A DNA stretch of 64,000 bases from Calliphora vicina (GCF_958450345.1 NC_088780.1:66239533-66303532); one strand, 5' to 3'; positions 22,585-34,131 are shown, numbered from the stretch's first letter. Notes: a model not told the origin generated them from the letters alone. A program made the numbers and translations.

Positions 22585-23900
22585 TTTTTTAACTTTTTAT
22601 TTATTTATTGAATCTGCCTATATCATTAGGCCTAACAATAAGTGTTTAAATCTTATAGCTAAAATTAAAACTAATTGCTCTCTAAAGAGAGCATTGCTTG
22701 ATGCATGGACCTCATCTTAGCGGGGTGGTAGATCTCCTCTACAAAGCTTTGATCTGGTTCGGATCTGTGCGAGAAGCCGAGCAAGAGGATTTGCGTGGGA
22801 TTGCAGTTTCAGTATATATTTATCGCGGACTTTCTTAAACTCATCCTTCACTAGTGGCACTTCTAAGTCCCTGTGGATGTTTTCATTTCTTATGTACCAT
22901 GGTGCACCCGTCATGGTCCTAAGAATTTTCCACTGGGCCCTCTGTATAAGCTCAATACTGGAATTACTGGCCGTTCCACACAATTGGATTCCATATGTCC
23001 AAATTGGTTTTAAAATGATTTTGTACAGGGTGACTTTATAGTCCAGGCTTAACTTTGATTGGTCACTTATTAACCAGTGAAGGCTAGATGCTTTTAACTT
23101 CATGTGAAATCTCTTGGTTTCTATATGACGGCGCCAAGTAAGTCTTCTATCTAAGTGAATACCAAGGTATGTAACATAATCGGACTGAGGTATATTAACA
23201 TTGTTAAGTGTGACAGGTGGACAGCATCCCCTCCTCAGTGTGAACGTAACATGTTTGCTTTTTAACTCATTTACAAGTCTTCTCCATTTGTTTAACCATG
23301 TTTCCACACATCTTAATTAGCCATCTAGTATACTAGATGCAATATATGGGTTTTCATGCGAGCTAATAATTGCGGTGTCATCAGCAAATGTAGAAATTCA
23401 TCACTCGTAGGCAAATCAGAGGTGTAAATCAAATAGAGGGTAGGTCCAAGAACACTTCCTTGTGGTAGTCCTGCTCCAATCCTATATTCTCTTGTCACGT
23501 AATCGTTGTACTTAACTGTAAATATACGGTCCGATAGATAAGATTCCAATAGTTTATGAGTAGATGGTGGCAGCAAACATTTTATTTTATATACCAGGCC
23601 TTTGTGCCATACTTTGTCGAAGGCTTGAGCGACATCCAAAAATATAGTTGAACAATATTTCTTTAATTCAAAGGATTTTGTTATCTCTCCGGTTATACGA
23701 TTAACTTGTTCGATTGTTCCGTGGCGTTCCCGGAAAGCAAATTGATGAACTGGGATTATATTTTTCTCATTTAAAAATGGTATGATTTTCTTTTGGAACA
23801 CTTTTTCGAACAGTTTCGATAAGCAAGGAAGCAAGCTTATTGGTCTATAGGAGGATGGTACGGTCAAGTCTTTACCTGGCTTTGGTATAATAACTTGAAT
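22585..23900 (-). mobile_element. Jockey-clade LINE, 5'-truncated copy 1
   Basis: A reverse-strand LINE 3' portion runs from the RT fingers to the 3' UTR, with an (A/T)-rich tail equivalent at 22585-22610 (AATAAATAAATAAAAAG on the minus strand). It is inserted between the arms of the 21793-26181 element. The 5' truncation at about 23900 is typical of LINE integration. Confidence 0.8.
22717..23900 (-). pseudogene. Reverse transcriptase fragment, frameshifted
   Basis: It reads IIPKPGKD, SYRPISLLPCLSKLFEK, HQFAFRERHGT, FLDVAQAFDKVWHKGL and AGLPQGSVLGPTLYLIYTSD (RT motifs 2-4). A frameshift at about 23400 falls immediately before the catalytic FADD. The remaining C-terminal part (WLNKWRRLVNELKSKHVTF ... 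VTYLGIHLDRRLTW ... TMTGAPWYIRN) is intact to the stop at 22717. It encoded ORF2 of a Jockey-type non-LTR element. Confidence 0.85.
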
Positions 23901-24433
23901 GATTGAGTTTATTTAACTCTGAAAAACATGTGATTTTAAAAGTTGAGTGTCTTTTTAACCCCAAGTGCTATAAAGGGTTAATTTTAATGTTTGTGCTGTT
24001 ATTATAAATACTAGACATCATGTTATAGTTTTCTTAAGTTTCATCAAAATCGGCCCAAAAATACATATATAACATTTCGCTATCTTTCCATTAGAAATTC
24101 CAAATATTGAAAAAATTTACCATTGACCTTCACGATTTATGGGTTAACGTTTTCCGATTTAGGAAAACTTTCAGAGTATATTTAAAATTACCTGGACAAT
24201 AATATTCTGAATAGCTTTTACTTAAAAATCATAACAGTAAGGAAATTCGGCTCATTCGCCAAAATATGGCCAAAAAATTAGTTTTTCTCGAAAATTTCAA
24301 AATTTAAATCGCAGGTACGGAAAAACTATATGAGGTATTGTCATACTTTTTTCACATTTTTATTCCCTATTATGTTCTCAATAAATCCTAATGTAATTTT
24401 TAAAAATTTGAAAATTGAGTTTTGAAACTGCCG

Positions 24434-26032
24434 CACAGTGGTATGAGAATAAAAAAAAGAGGGAAATAAATCTGTAACTTCTAAACCCTTACTCCGATTT
24501 GAATGAAATTTCACATGCGCAAAGAGGAAGTGTAGTCGAGTTTATGTTTTGAATTTGGACTTCATGAGCCCACCAGGAGCGTTCCCAAAGTAGGACACCT
24601 CGGGTATGTTCAATTTTTAAAATGATCCCATTTCTTCGTCTGTGATCCGATTTAAAAATACATATACATATATAATCTCCTCACTACATAAAACCTAGCT
24701 ATGTTTTTTACGTCGCAAATTAATTAGGGAAAACTTAACAACTCGCAGATAATTTACCTAACATAGAAATTTATAAAAAAGCATGTTGCCTACATAACAC
24801 CATTTTTATGAATGTAAATAACAGTGCTAGGTAAATTCTCAGCGAGTTGTTAAGTTTTCCCTAATTTATTTGATACGTAAAAAACACAAGGTAGACATGT
24901 TATATATCAATGTATAGAGGATTTTGTCTACTTTTCAAAAATGTATATAACTTTTGACAATTAAAAAATTCATGGAATACTTTTTTGAAAAATATGACAA
25001 AAAATGCTTTTTATGAGTTTATGCATAGATATAAATTTTCCAAATTGAAATAAAATGTTGATTTATGAATATTTTTTAATGAAATTTTACACTTATATAG
25101 ACTTTTTTATTGAAAATGAAAAATAAAAACAAATTTTGAAATTTATAATCAGGAATCCCGCAATTCCCAAAAAAGTATTGAAAAATTCCAAAAATGGTAT
25201 TTTTTCGGTTTTTGGCTATAATATCCATACCACGGGCGGGGTTATCGGAACCCTTTACAAAATGATTAAGAACATATTGGGCCATCTAAAATAGGTTACT
25301 ATATTTTGATCTCGAGTATGCGATTTGAGAATGTTTGCCCTAAAGTTAAATTTTACATAAAAAGTAGGCATTTTTGAATGGACCTGGTCCCCTAGATATC
25401 AAAAAGTATACATTTTTTTCATTTAAAATATTTGACGTAAAGTTAGCTTTTCAAAAAGTACAAATTCATTATACATCCTCTTAGAAATTTTTTAGATAAC
25501 TTAAAAAGAATAAAAGTTCTTTTTTCCCCAAAAAAATTGCGAAAAATCGCATTTTTTAATTTTTTTAAATTCAAATGCATGTAACTTTGGACTCAGTCAT
25601 GATTTTTAAACACTTCTTTCTTTATTTGATATATACATCTATTGTTAATCCTATAAAAGAAAAATGGATAAAATCGGGTAATATTTGGAACCGCGGTCAA
25701 CAAAAAACTGGAGTACGGTGGGTAAAAATGTTGAAAATTAAATTTTCAAATGCGAATATCTCCTAAGCTATAAGAGATAATTGACAGCTCGACGAGGAGA
25801 TTCTATATGTGTAACTTTTTTTAAATCGGAACACAGACGAAGAAATAGGATCATTTTAAAAATTGAACATACCTGATGTGTCCAACTTTGGGAACCCCTG
25901 GTCCCGCTCCTGGTGGGCTCATGAGGTCCAAATTCAAAACTTAAACTCGACTTCACTTCCTCTTTGCTCATTCAAATCGGAGTAAGGGTTTAGAAGTTTT
26001 ATTTACCTCTTTTTTAATCTCATACCAGTGTG
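24434..26032. mobile_element. Transib-like element, 1599 bp, TSD TGCCG
   Basis: It starts CACAGTGGTATGAGA and ends TCTCATACCAGTGTG. It is flanked by TGCCG at 24429-24433 and 26033-26037. A 5-bp GC-rich duplication together with a CACWGTG-type terminal heptamer is the signature of Transib, the relatives of RAG1. The terminal inverted repeats extend about 230 bp (GAGGTCCAAATTC, GAACATACC). There is no transposase inside. A 152-bp hairpin repeat lies at 24719-24870. Truncated relatives form part of the left-hand array. Confidence 0.75.
24719..24870 (-). repeat. 152-bp hairpin repeat, third copy
   Basis: It is the reversed copy of 577-728 (TTAGGGAAAACTTAACAAC...GTTGTTAAGTTTTCCCTAA). Confidence 0.65.
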
Positions 26033-26037
26033 TGCCG

Positions 26038-26646
26038 TTAAAAAAATTATTTTTTTTTTGGTTATACCTGCGAATATGTTAACGGTATCCTACGAATACA
26101 AAAACTCATATACAAGTAAATATGGATATATTGTAAGTAAAAATAAGCTTTTATTTTAATATTTCTCAAAATATGTTAATTTCGTTCGATTTAAAAATTT
26201 TAAACATCTATGGATAGGTAAAGAATTAGGCTTTCATAAAATGTATGCGTAAAATCTGTATTCCAATAATTTTTCAAATTCAACAATAGTAGTTTTATTT
26301 TTTTTCTATGAAACCCTATTTCTTTTTGCACAGAAGAAAACGAGATATTATTTGTTAAAATCGGTTTATACTTGCAAAAATTATTAAACTTTTTGGAAAA
26401 AAGTTCGACAAAATTTACATTGTAAATTAAAAATTTTACAAATATTCTTTTTTGTATAGTTTTTTGGTTTTTTTTTTTATTCATATGGGCTGGGGGAGAA
26501 AATACTAAAACAGGATTTAATGAAAAGTTGAATAACTTTTACAATTTTCATCCGATTTGTATAATTAAACACACGTTTTGTTATTAAGAACTAAATTTCC
26601 TTTATACATTGGTATGAATTTGTATAAGCTTCTATATCATAATAAG
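26038..26646. other. Arm of the outer element, then no recognised feature
   Basis: To 26181 this is the resumed right arm of the 21793-26181 element. From there to 26646 there is AT-rich sequence; a 94-codon reverse frame (26200-26484) is Lys/Asn/Phe-rich and matches nothing I know. Confidence 0.5.
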
Positions 26647-27513
26647 CAGGGAAACCGGAAATATGCTCTAAAAAAAGCGTTTTAGGCGCTTTAAATATGC
26701 AGTAAAAACTTTAAAATATGCTCTTAAAATTTAAAAAATATGCTCTTAAAAAAACAAACTTTTACATAATTTTTAACCAAAAAAAATTTACTTAAATTTT
26801 CAAATAAAAATCGTTGTCTATTGAAAACATTTTTAAACATAGAAACTGTTCTTTCGACATCAATTGATGTTACAGGAGCAAATTTAAAAGACAATATTTC
26901 TTTAACACTTGGACGGTTAAGTTTGAATTAGAACTAAAATTTGATATTTAGATGGAGCTATTATTAAAATAGTGCTTATTTTATATTAAAACAAGTAAGA
27001 GAGCTATATTCGGCTGTGCCGAATCTTATATACCCTTCACCTAATTATACTTCAAAATAAAAAATTTAAATATTTTTAGGTGAACAAATTTTTTTTTCAG
27101 TTTTTTCATTTTTTGGATAAAAAAATTTTTCGAATTGTTATTTTAAATTTTAAAAAAAATTTCTGTTTTTAAAATTTTTTTTTTGGTGAAATTTTTCAAT
27201 TTTGAATTTTAAACAAAGGAAGTAAAAACCTGTAACACAACAGCGAAAAATAAGTAAGACAAAATTTGTTTTTGATAAACTCAAAATATGCTATTAAACA
27301 GTAAAATATGCTCTAAAACGCAAAATATGACATAAATATGCTCTTAAAACCAATATATGCAAAAATATGTATTTAAGGGTAAAATATGCAAAAATATGCA
27401 CTAACAAATCGATGCCAAAATTCTTAAATAGTTCTGAAACGTGTAAATATCTTATCCATGTGCTCATTAGACTCACCAGAAAAAACATGCATTTGCATAT
27501 TTTGGTTTCCCTG
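26647..27513 (-). mobile_element. hAT element of the 824-bp family, 867 bp
   Basis: The ends CAGGGAAACC / GGTTTCCCTG are inverted, the flanks ATAATAAG and ATTATAAG differ at one position of eight. Content is reversed relative to 5600-6423, and includes the hATC remnant (about 26755-26900) and a better preserved mini-me 3' hairpin (TTCGGCTGTGCCGAA at about 27010), which the array copies have almost lost. Confidence 0.85.
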
Positions 27514-27599
27514 ATTATAAGCAATGGAAAACGACTAAACTCAAACAATTTTATAAATTTTGTTTTTCTTTTAGATATTCTTAACAAAAGCAATACTTA

Positions 27600-28955
27600 T
27601 AACTTACAAATGAGTAAACAAATGCACGTCATTTTACACGTAATCAGTTTTCTTTCCAAACCCGTTAAAAAATTTAAAGTCGGACAAAAACTGACTGAGT
27701 TACAGATCGATAAGTTGGCGAACATCACTGAAAACGGTTTTTTCGCAATAACTTCTGAATTTGAGGGTGTTTCTGAAATTTTTTGACACAATTTGTAATG
27801 TACTCAGATTGACATTTTGGTCAAGCAGGTGTTTTTTCTTATCCATGTAACTTATTACCTATTGTTTTTAGCAAAATGTGTCCCAAATAGTTTAGATAGC
27901 TCTTTCTTCAATCTTTCGAAAAAAATATTTAAAAAAAAAATTTTATATTTTTTTCCGAAATCAAAAACTTTTTAGATATTTTTTTTTAAAATGGGCCCTT
28001 TTTTTCTTAAAATAAAGCTTAGGTATTTTCCTTGAACACATATTTGGTCGCTTAGTGGGATGCGAGTGGGATATATGTATATTAAAATAAATATTTTGCA
28101 ACTCAAAACATACAATTTTTGACTTTTTTTTCGCAAAATCAAAAACTTTGTTGACTTTTTTTTTCAAAATTGACCCTTTTTTATTTTTTTTTAACTCAAA
28201 CAAAAGCTTAGATATTTTCCTTGAAGACCCTTTTGCTCGCTTAGAAGGATGCGAGTGGGATATCTATCAAAATAAATATATTTTAACTCAAGACTTACAA
28301 TTCTTGACTTTTTTTTTGCAAATTCGATTTTTTTTTAAATGGTCCCTATTTATAAAATTTTTTTATCAAAAGAAAGCTTAGGTCCATTCCTTTAAGATAT
28401 TGTTAGTCCATTAGTGGGATGCGAGTGGGTTATCTATCAAAATAAATATTTTATAACTCAAGAAATACAATTTTTGAATTTTTTTTGCAAAATATTTTTG
28501 ATATTTTTGGTCACTTAGTGGGATGCGAGTGGGATACCTATCAAAATAAATATTTTATAACGCAACACATACAATTTTTTAATTTTTTTTCCAATATGGG
28601 CCCTTTTTTAAATTTTTTTTGCTCAAAAGAAAGCTTAGGTCTTTTCCTTTAAGACCTATTTTGTCGCTTAGTGGGATGTGAGTGGGATATCTATCAAAAT
28701 AAAAATTTTGTAACTCAAGACATACAATTATTGATTTTTTTTGCAAATTCGATTTTTTTTTTAAATTTTTTTTTTAGTCAAAAGAAAGCTTAGTTTCATT
28801 CCTTTAAGATATTTTAGGTCGCTTAGGGGGATACGAGTGGGATATCTTTCTTTTGAGCAAGCATCCCCTCCTCAGTGTGAAAAAAAATTTTAAAAAGGGG
28901 CCAATATTGGGAAAAAAATCGATTTTGCAAAAAAAGTAAAAAATTGTATGTCTTG
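27600..28955 (+). mobile_element. Diverged relative of the iteron transposon, six iterons
   Basis: 27790-27930 matches the region next to the terminus of the array element (ACATTTTGGTCAAGCAGGTG, TTATTACCTATTG, TGTGTCCCAAATAGTTTAGA). It is followed by six iterons with the core TTAGTGGGATGCGAGTGGG near 28050, 28237, 28411, 28512, 28664 and 28821, showing point differences. Beyond the last iteron the element is broken. The outer terminus (about 27606, GCACGTCATTTTACACG) only loosely resembles the array terminus. Confidence 0.65.
28860..28881. other. 22-bp patch identical to Jockey RT sequence
   Basis: AGCATCCCCTCCTCAGTGTG plus AA here equals 23222-23243 in the reverse transcriptase of Jockey copy 1, while the sequence on both sides is iteron-derived. 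It looks like filler DNA at a repaired break. Confidence 0.6.
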
Positions 28956-28957
28956 AG

Positions 28958-29480
28958 CAGTGTTGCCAATTTAGCCCTTTTCAATCTTGTTTAGCTTTAA
29001 TTTAGCCTTTAGCCATTTTTTTAGCCTTTTTTATTTTCATTTAGCCATATATATTTACTCTAATGAAAATTATATATTTACTCTAATGATCTGAAATTTT
29101 TGCTGTTGAAAATTAATAAAATCAGTTCAAAAAAATTGGTAGGGATATTATGACAAAAATTAATTAAAAATGTTGAAGCAGTTAACAATTTAAGCACATA
29201 CAAATTATTGGACCTTCCATACATTAAAAAAATGCCATAACTAATATAGAGAAAATGAACGTTATTTGAATAAAAATTGTTAATAAATATGTTAATGTTT
29301 TACGCGCGGGTCCGGGCGTTTATAAAATCATATATAGGGTTAAAGAGAATACTTTTAACTTTATCTGGGCGATTGACGTAAATATAGTACTTTAACAAAT
29401 TTATGTTTTTGCCAATGAAAATCAATTCTGTCCGGCGACGTGTATAATTTTTCTGCATTACATGAGAGGCATATTTGCCA
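28958..29480 (+). mobile_element. hAT terminal fragment (CAGTGTTGCCAATTTAGCC family)
   Basis: The left terminus CAGTGTTGCCAATTTAGCCC is followed by sequence matching 40534-40850 and then 42420-42920 (ATGCCATAACTAATATAGAG, CGCGGGTCCGG, GCCAATGAAAATCA). The segment continues into a shared block (29490-29610, equal to 45470-45596). Confidence 0.7.
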
Positions 29481-29485
29481 TATAT

Positions 29486-30580
29486 TCACTTATCAAAATA
29501 TTCTCCATCGAAGTTATCACAAAGGATTACTTTATACATAATTTGACTTTCATATAAAAAAATTTGCTTAGGAGTATTTTGCAGGCCAGGTGATATATAC
29601 GAGGCTTTAAAAACATCGGCAATGTTTGGAAAATACTTCTTCAGATTGATAGTTCTGCAGCAATGTTTGCCAAAAATCACCTGCTAACAGAATCATGGCA
29701 CCACCAAACCGGCTTTGATTGTTTCATAAATCTTGCAACGTTTTGTCTAATACCTCCAAAGACTTTCTATGCGTCATTGTATACTCATCCCAAACGATGT
29801 GTTTGCTTTGTTGTAAAACTTTGGCCATCGCACTGTTCTTGGAAATGTTGCATGTTGGATTTTCAATGATTTGCATATTCAATGCCAACTTAAGTATTGA
29901 ATGAACAGTTCGAACGCCTTCCAACAACGTATCTGGAATTCCATTCTGCGAGCATTGCCAAAATAAACGCGATCAAAAAAGTTTTTCCAGTTCCATCGGG
30001 AGCGTCCAAACAAAAAATCCCTCCAGTACGCATATTTTTGTTGTCGTTTCAACAGTGGAACGTTTTATCGAACTGATTCCCTCAAGGAAAACAATCATAT
30101 TATTTTTCGGGTCGCAACTCTTGATAAATGCGTTGTGCATCGGATTTTAACTTGATCGACATCATTAAGCACATGTACTCAATCAAAGCCTGCTTGTAAC
30201 TTTCCTCGTTGCAAATTTGGATTTGATGTTCTAATACGCATCTGATGCAAAATATCATCACATATGACACCTTTGTATTTGCTCCACAAATTAGTCGGTT
30301 TGAATGGGATTCATCTTGAGATAATTATCGAAAATCAAATTTGTATTTGAGGAAAGCACAGCATATCCGAGGGTATATTCCCAATGAGTGTCATTCTATA
30401 ACAATCGCAAGCATTGAACGCTTTTCTATACGTGTCTCACAATTCATCATTTATAGTTCGCAAATCTTGGAATGATGTTGGGCCACGAACGTTGACTAAT
30501 AGCAAACGCAAATAGAAACACTCATCGTTTCTTGGATGGACTGTGTAAATGCGAACTAATGCGTCACACAGAGGGATTTT
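29486..30580 (-). pseudogene. Helitron-type PIF1-like helicase, decayed
   Basis: Reading the reverse strand from 30580 through several frames gives VYTVHPRNDECFYLRLLLV, NVRGPTSFQDLRT, the Walker A region LDAPDGTGKTFLI (about 29990), FILAMLAEWN, then GVRTVHSILKLALN, CNISKNSAMAKVL, KHIVWDEYTMTHRKSLEVLD and TLQDL. This is the order of the SF1B helicase of Helitron Rep/Hel proteins in insects. Many stops and frameshifts are present. No Rep (HUH) motif was seen, so only part of the gene survives. Confidence 0.8.
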
Positions 30581-30599
30581 GGTGTCAAAAAATCAATTT

Positions 30600-31019
30600 T
30601 TCAAACACTTAATTTCAAAAATCAAATGATGCAGTTTTGTAGATAAATGTTTAAAGATGAAATGTACACTGATAGTTTTAAGAAATTTTTTATTTTTTTT
30701 TTTAAATTGAAGTAAAGTCCATGCAAGGGTGTTAAGCAAAAATTTACTTATATTTTCAAGCAATTCAGTGGTTTATTTATGTATAATTTTCCTAATAATA
30801 CCATTTAACTTTAACATATTCGAAAAATATAGCATTTCTCCATAAATACAAAAAAAAAATTATGGGGATATCATAAACCGTTATGAAGATATGGCCATAT
30901 TTATAAGCCTCTAAAAATTATTTTATTTTTGATTTTCCATGGAGAAAAAAAATGTTGCCCCACTTTCCCCCAAGCTGTTTTTATAATAAAATGAAAGGTG
31001 GGATTGTCTTGTTTCGATT
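30600..31019. other. No gene recognised
   Basis: AT-rich sequence with short A and T runs, no repeat shared with the rest of the window noted. Confidence 0.5.
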
Positions 31020-31327
31020 GCACTGCGCAACAAGAAAATCTTTCCCGAATGAGACCAACGAAATGAAAGTAGATAATTAGTATACCAAAACCCCCAAAGG
31101 GTTTTTAAAAGTTAGCTCGTGTTTTAAAGTTATTCGCCTTTAAAGTTCAGCTTTTTTGAGTAAAAATTTTTCATATATATTTTATGAATAATCTATTGAA
31201 GTAAGTCAATATTTATATAAAGTAATTTTAGTTGAATGTTCTAGTTCTAATATACTTAAAATTCATTAATTTTAACACTTTTTGCAGATTTTTTTTTTTT
31301 ATTTTTATAGTTTTTGGTATTGCTGAA

Positions 31328-31802
31328 TATTGCTGTAAAAGTATTGAGTAGTGGGTATCGTGTATCGAGTATTTGCCATATTGTTTGAGTACTCAATACT
31401 CAAAAGTAGTTACTGTATACTTTTAGGCTTGTATTTTTACAATTTAATTTATTTAAATTTAACGGTTATGGTTCAAAAAATGCATCTCTACTATAAATAC
31501 AACTCAAATCAATATTAGAAATGCAACTCTTAGCGTAAACAATTTTCAAATTAGAATAAAATATTATTAAAAAAAACTGGAATAATAGTTAAAAAGTTCA
31601 AAATATTTATTGATATAATCTTGTAAACCTAAAATGTTTCTAAAAAGGAGTGATGTCTGCTAATACATTACCGAAAAGCAGAAAACTATATCGTTTTTAA
31701 ATTTAAAAAAATCCGTTAAAAGTATCGAATAGTATTGAGTACCCAAACGAAAAGTGTTGAGTAGTATTGAGTAATCAAAAGTAGTAGAATGTTACAGCAC
31801 TA
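31328..31802. mobile_element. hAT MITE, 475 bp, perfect 8-bp TSD
   Basis: The termini TATTGCTGTAA / TTACAGCACTA are flanked by TTGCTGAA on both sides (31320-31327 and 31803-31810). The inside arms consist of TACTCAATACT-type words in opposite orientation at the two ends. No coding sequence. Confidence 0.85.
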
Positions 31803-31978
31803 TTGCTGAACAAAGTATTAAGATGTTTTAATTTTTTGAAATCAAATCGTAGTTACCTGTTATAATAGTGCAACTTTTTGTGAATTTGTGAACCATTATT
31901 TGTTAATAAAGTGAAAAGAAGTTTTTAAATAAAGTTAATTACTAAAAAAAATATTTTTAATTTAATAAAGTATGTGAA

Positions 31979-32983
31979 ATGTCTTGCAATATAAACAATT
32001 TTTGTTACGTTTGTGGCCATTTCACACCACAAATGTTAAAACATGGTTCGTTTACAGAAGAATTTATATCTGCTTGAGACATATTTCAACCATCCAGTGA
32101 CTTGAAGGTGGTAGCAATTCTTCGGGGATTGCAATCTGGATACATTAAATACATGTGCTTTCTATGTGACTGGGACTCCAGATATAAGGGTGATCAATAT
32201 GCAAATCATGAATGGATGTGTAGGGAATTAAGCAAACATGCGAATACCAACGTCATTGAAGATCCCCTGGTACCTCATGACAAAGTTTTATTACCACCAT
32301 TACATATAAAACTCGGTATAGTAAAAAGTTTTCTGAAAACTGTGGTTAAGAGGGATGAAGTTTACACTACTTTAGCAAAAATTTTCCCGACTCACTGAAA
32401 GTAAATTAAAAGAAGGTAAAACATTTAAAATAAGTATATTTTTCTTGATTAAAATATATATTTTTTTATAACTTTTCTTCCTTTAGGTGTTGTGAATGGT
32501 CCAGACATTCGGAAGCTGGTCAAAAATCAGGAATTTGATAATATTTTAAATAAAAACGAATTGATTGCTTGGCAATCAATCAAAGAGGTTATTGGCGGGT
32601 TGTTGGGTAATAATAGGTCTGACAGCTATCAGAGATCTGTTAACGCAATGATGAATGCTTTTTCTAAAATTGGCGTTAATATGTCGCTCAAAATTCATTA
32701 CCTACATCATCATCTAGACTACTTCGGTCAGCAATGCCATTTGAAATGTGGTAATTTTTAATATACATATATTTTTCCCAATACATTTTAACACAAATTT
32801 TGCATATATCGAGGAAAAAAGTCTCCCGATGATGTATTAGCGGAAATTTGTTGGTGGAGCAAGAACTTGTATTACGATGATGAAGGAGAAGAAAACACAG
32901 GAAGTGAACTACAAAATTTGTCTACTTCAAATTCTGGTTCTACAGAGCATCCACCAGAGCAGAAAAGACCTCGAACTATATAA
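31979..32983 (+). pseudogene. Internally deleted, intron-containing transposase-like gene of arthropods
   Basis: The start MSCNINNFCYVCGHFTPQ (31979) with CxxC is followed by a stop and, from about 32100, by ILRGLQSGYIKYMCFLCDWD, LLPPLHIKLGIVKSFLK and KIFPTH. From memory this fits a multicopy arthropod family (YxxGLQxGYxKYxCFLCxWDSR, LPPLHIKLG). A GT-AG intron at 32417-32486 is supported: splicing joins SKLKEG to VVNGPDIRKLV in frame. The body continues to HYLHHHLDYFG (about 32730), then a gap where the family has an HGERFHQD-like segment. The end is YRGKKSPDDVLAEICWWSKN...RPRTI-stop (about 32812-32983). Several hundred residues after the N-terminus are missing, so it is not functional. Confidence 0.65.
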
Positions 32984-33048
32984 TGTAGTTCATTTTTATA
33001 TAAACTATGTAAAAAAAATACAAATTAAATTTTAAAAATTAAATATAT

Positions 33049-33970
33049 GGGGCATTTCACGTCAAGTGAACCAACTTTTGAAATCGATGTCTTCCGATCG
33101 CGATGAAATTTGCACCAATGTTAGTTCTATTGGATAGTAATTCGGACACCATTTTTCAACAAGATCGGTCAAGAACTCTCTGAGTTATAGGAGGTCAAAA
33201 TTTGACATTTTGGCCAAACAGGTGTTTTTTTTATCCATATAACTTATTACCTATTGTTCTTAGCAAAATGTGTCCCAAATAGTTTAGATAGCTATTTATG
33301 CAATCTTTCGAAAAAAAAAATTAAAAAAATTTAATAAAATATTTTTGATTTTTTTTTTTTAAATCAAAAATATTTTTGACTTTTTTTTCAAAATGGGCCC
33401 TTTTTATTTTTTTTACGAAAGCTTAGGTCTTTTCGTAAGCGACCTATATGGTCGCTTAGTGGGATGCGAGTGGGATATCTATCAAAAAAAATATTTTGTA
33501 ACTCAAGATTTAAAATTTTTGAATTTTTTTGCAAAATCAAAAACTTTGTTGATTTTTTTTAAAAAAATGGACCCATTTTTCAATTTTTTTTTTTGCTCAG
33601 AAGAAAGCTTATGTGTTTTCCTTTAACACCCTTTTTGTCGCTTAGTGGGATGCGAGTGGGATATCTATAAAAAAAATGTTTTGTAACTCAAGACATACAA
33701 TTTTTTACTTTTTTTTGAAAAATCAAAAACCTTTTTGACTTTTTTTTTCCAAAATGGACTCTTTTTTTATTAATTTTTTTTTTCTCAAAAGAAAGCTTAG
33801 GTCTTTTCCTTTAAAACCTTTTTGGTCGCTTAGTGGGATGCGAGTGGGATATCTATCAAAATAAATGTTTTGTAACTCAAGACAAATGTTTTTAAATTGA
33901 TTTTTTTCATATTTGTGTGTAAGTGTTTCTAAAACCTTTAAAATAAAAACCACAACAACTGACCGATAAT
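33049..33970 (+). mobile_element. Left end of an iteron transposon (solo arm)
   Basis: It starts at GGGGCATTTCACGTCAAGTG, preceded by TATAT as at the array termini. It contains the uninserted hAT target (CTTATTAC at 33243-33250), three iterons (about 33450, 33640 and 33828) and stops abruptly at GACCGATAAT, equivalent to about 2100 in the array copy. Only the left arm is present, inserted next to the right repeat of the 31025-34131 element. Confidence 0.8.
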
Positions 33971-34131
33971 ACTCAAAAAAGCTGAACTTTAAAGGCGCAT
34001 AACTTTAAAATACGAGCTAACTTTTTAAAACCCTTTGGGGGGTTTGGTCTACTGATGTTCTACTACCACTTCCCGTTGGTCTCATTCGGGAAAGATTTAA
34101 TGACCCGAAATTTGATGCACAGTGTTATAAG

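Larger units (their letters stand above)
21793..26181. mobile_element. Long-inverted-repeat (fold-back-like) element, interrupted twice
   Basis: The left arm 21793-22270 (ATTAACATATTTTGAG, TAGGATACCGTTAAC, CGCAGGTAT, TTTTTCCGTACCTG...) is mirrored by 23975-24433 continued at 26033-26181. The right arm is split by the Transib-like element at 24434-26032. A Jockey fragment occupies the centre. No clear target duplication or own coding region, so the superfamily is open. Confidence 0.7.
31025..34131. mobile_element. Inverted-repeat element carrying a multicopy arthropod gene
   Basis: The left end 31029-31165 and the reverse of the right end 33971-34125 correspond (CTTTCCCGAATGAGACCAACG, AAAGGGTTTTTAAAAGTTAGC, CTTTAAAGTTCAGCTTTTTT). 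The outer bases read CACTGCGCA on the left and, reversed, CACTGTGCA on the right, a Transib-type heptamer again, though the flanking 5-mers do not match. Inside are the gene remnant 31979-32983, the hAT at 31328 and a piece of the iteron transposon (33049-33970). That the repeats belong to the gene's element is inference. Confidence 0.55.

Noticed and set aside
27367..27786. 139-codon frame crossing a hAT end and a transposon terminus
   Set aside because: It joins two unrelated noncoding elements across the hAT boundary at 27513.
28047..28850. Regularly recurring CGCTTAGTGGGATGCGAG units as a CRISPR-like array
   Set aside because: The units are long and imperfect, the spacers are related A/T tracts, there is an inverted partner array in sister copies, and the genome is an insect.
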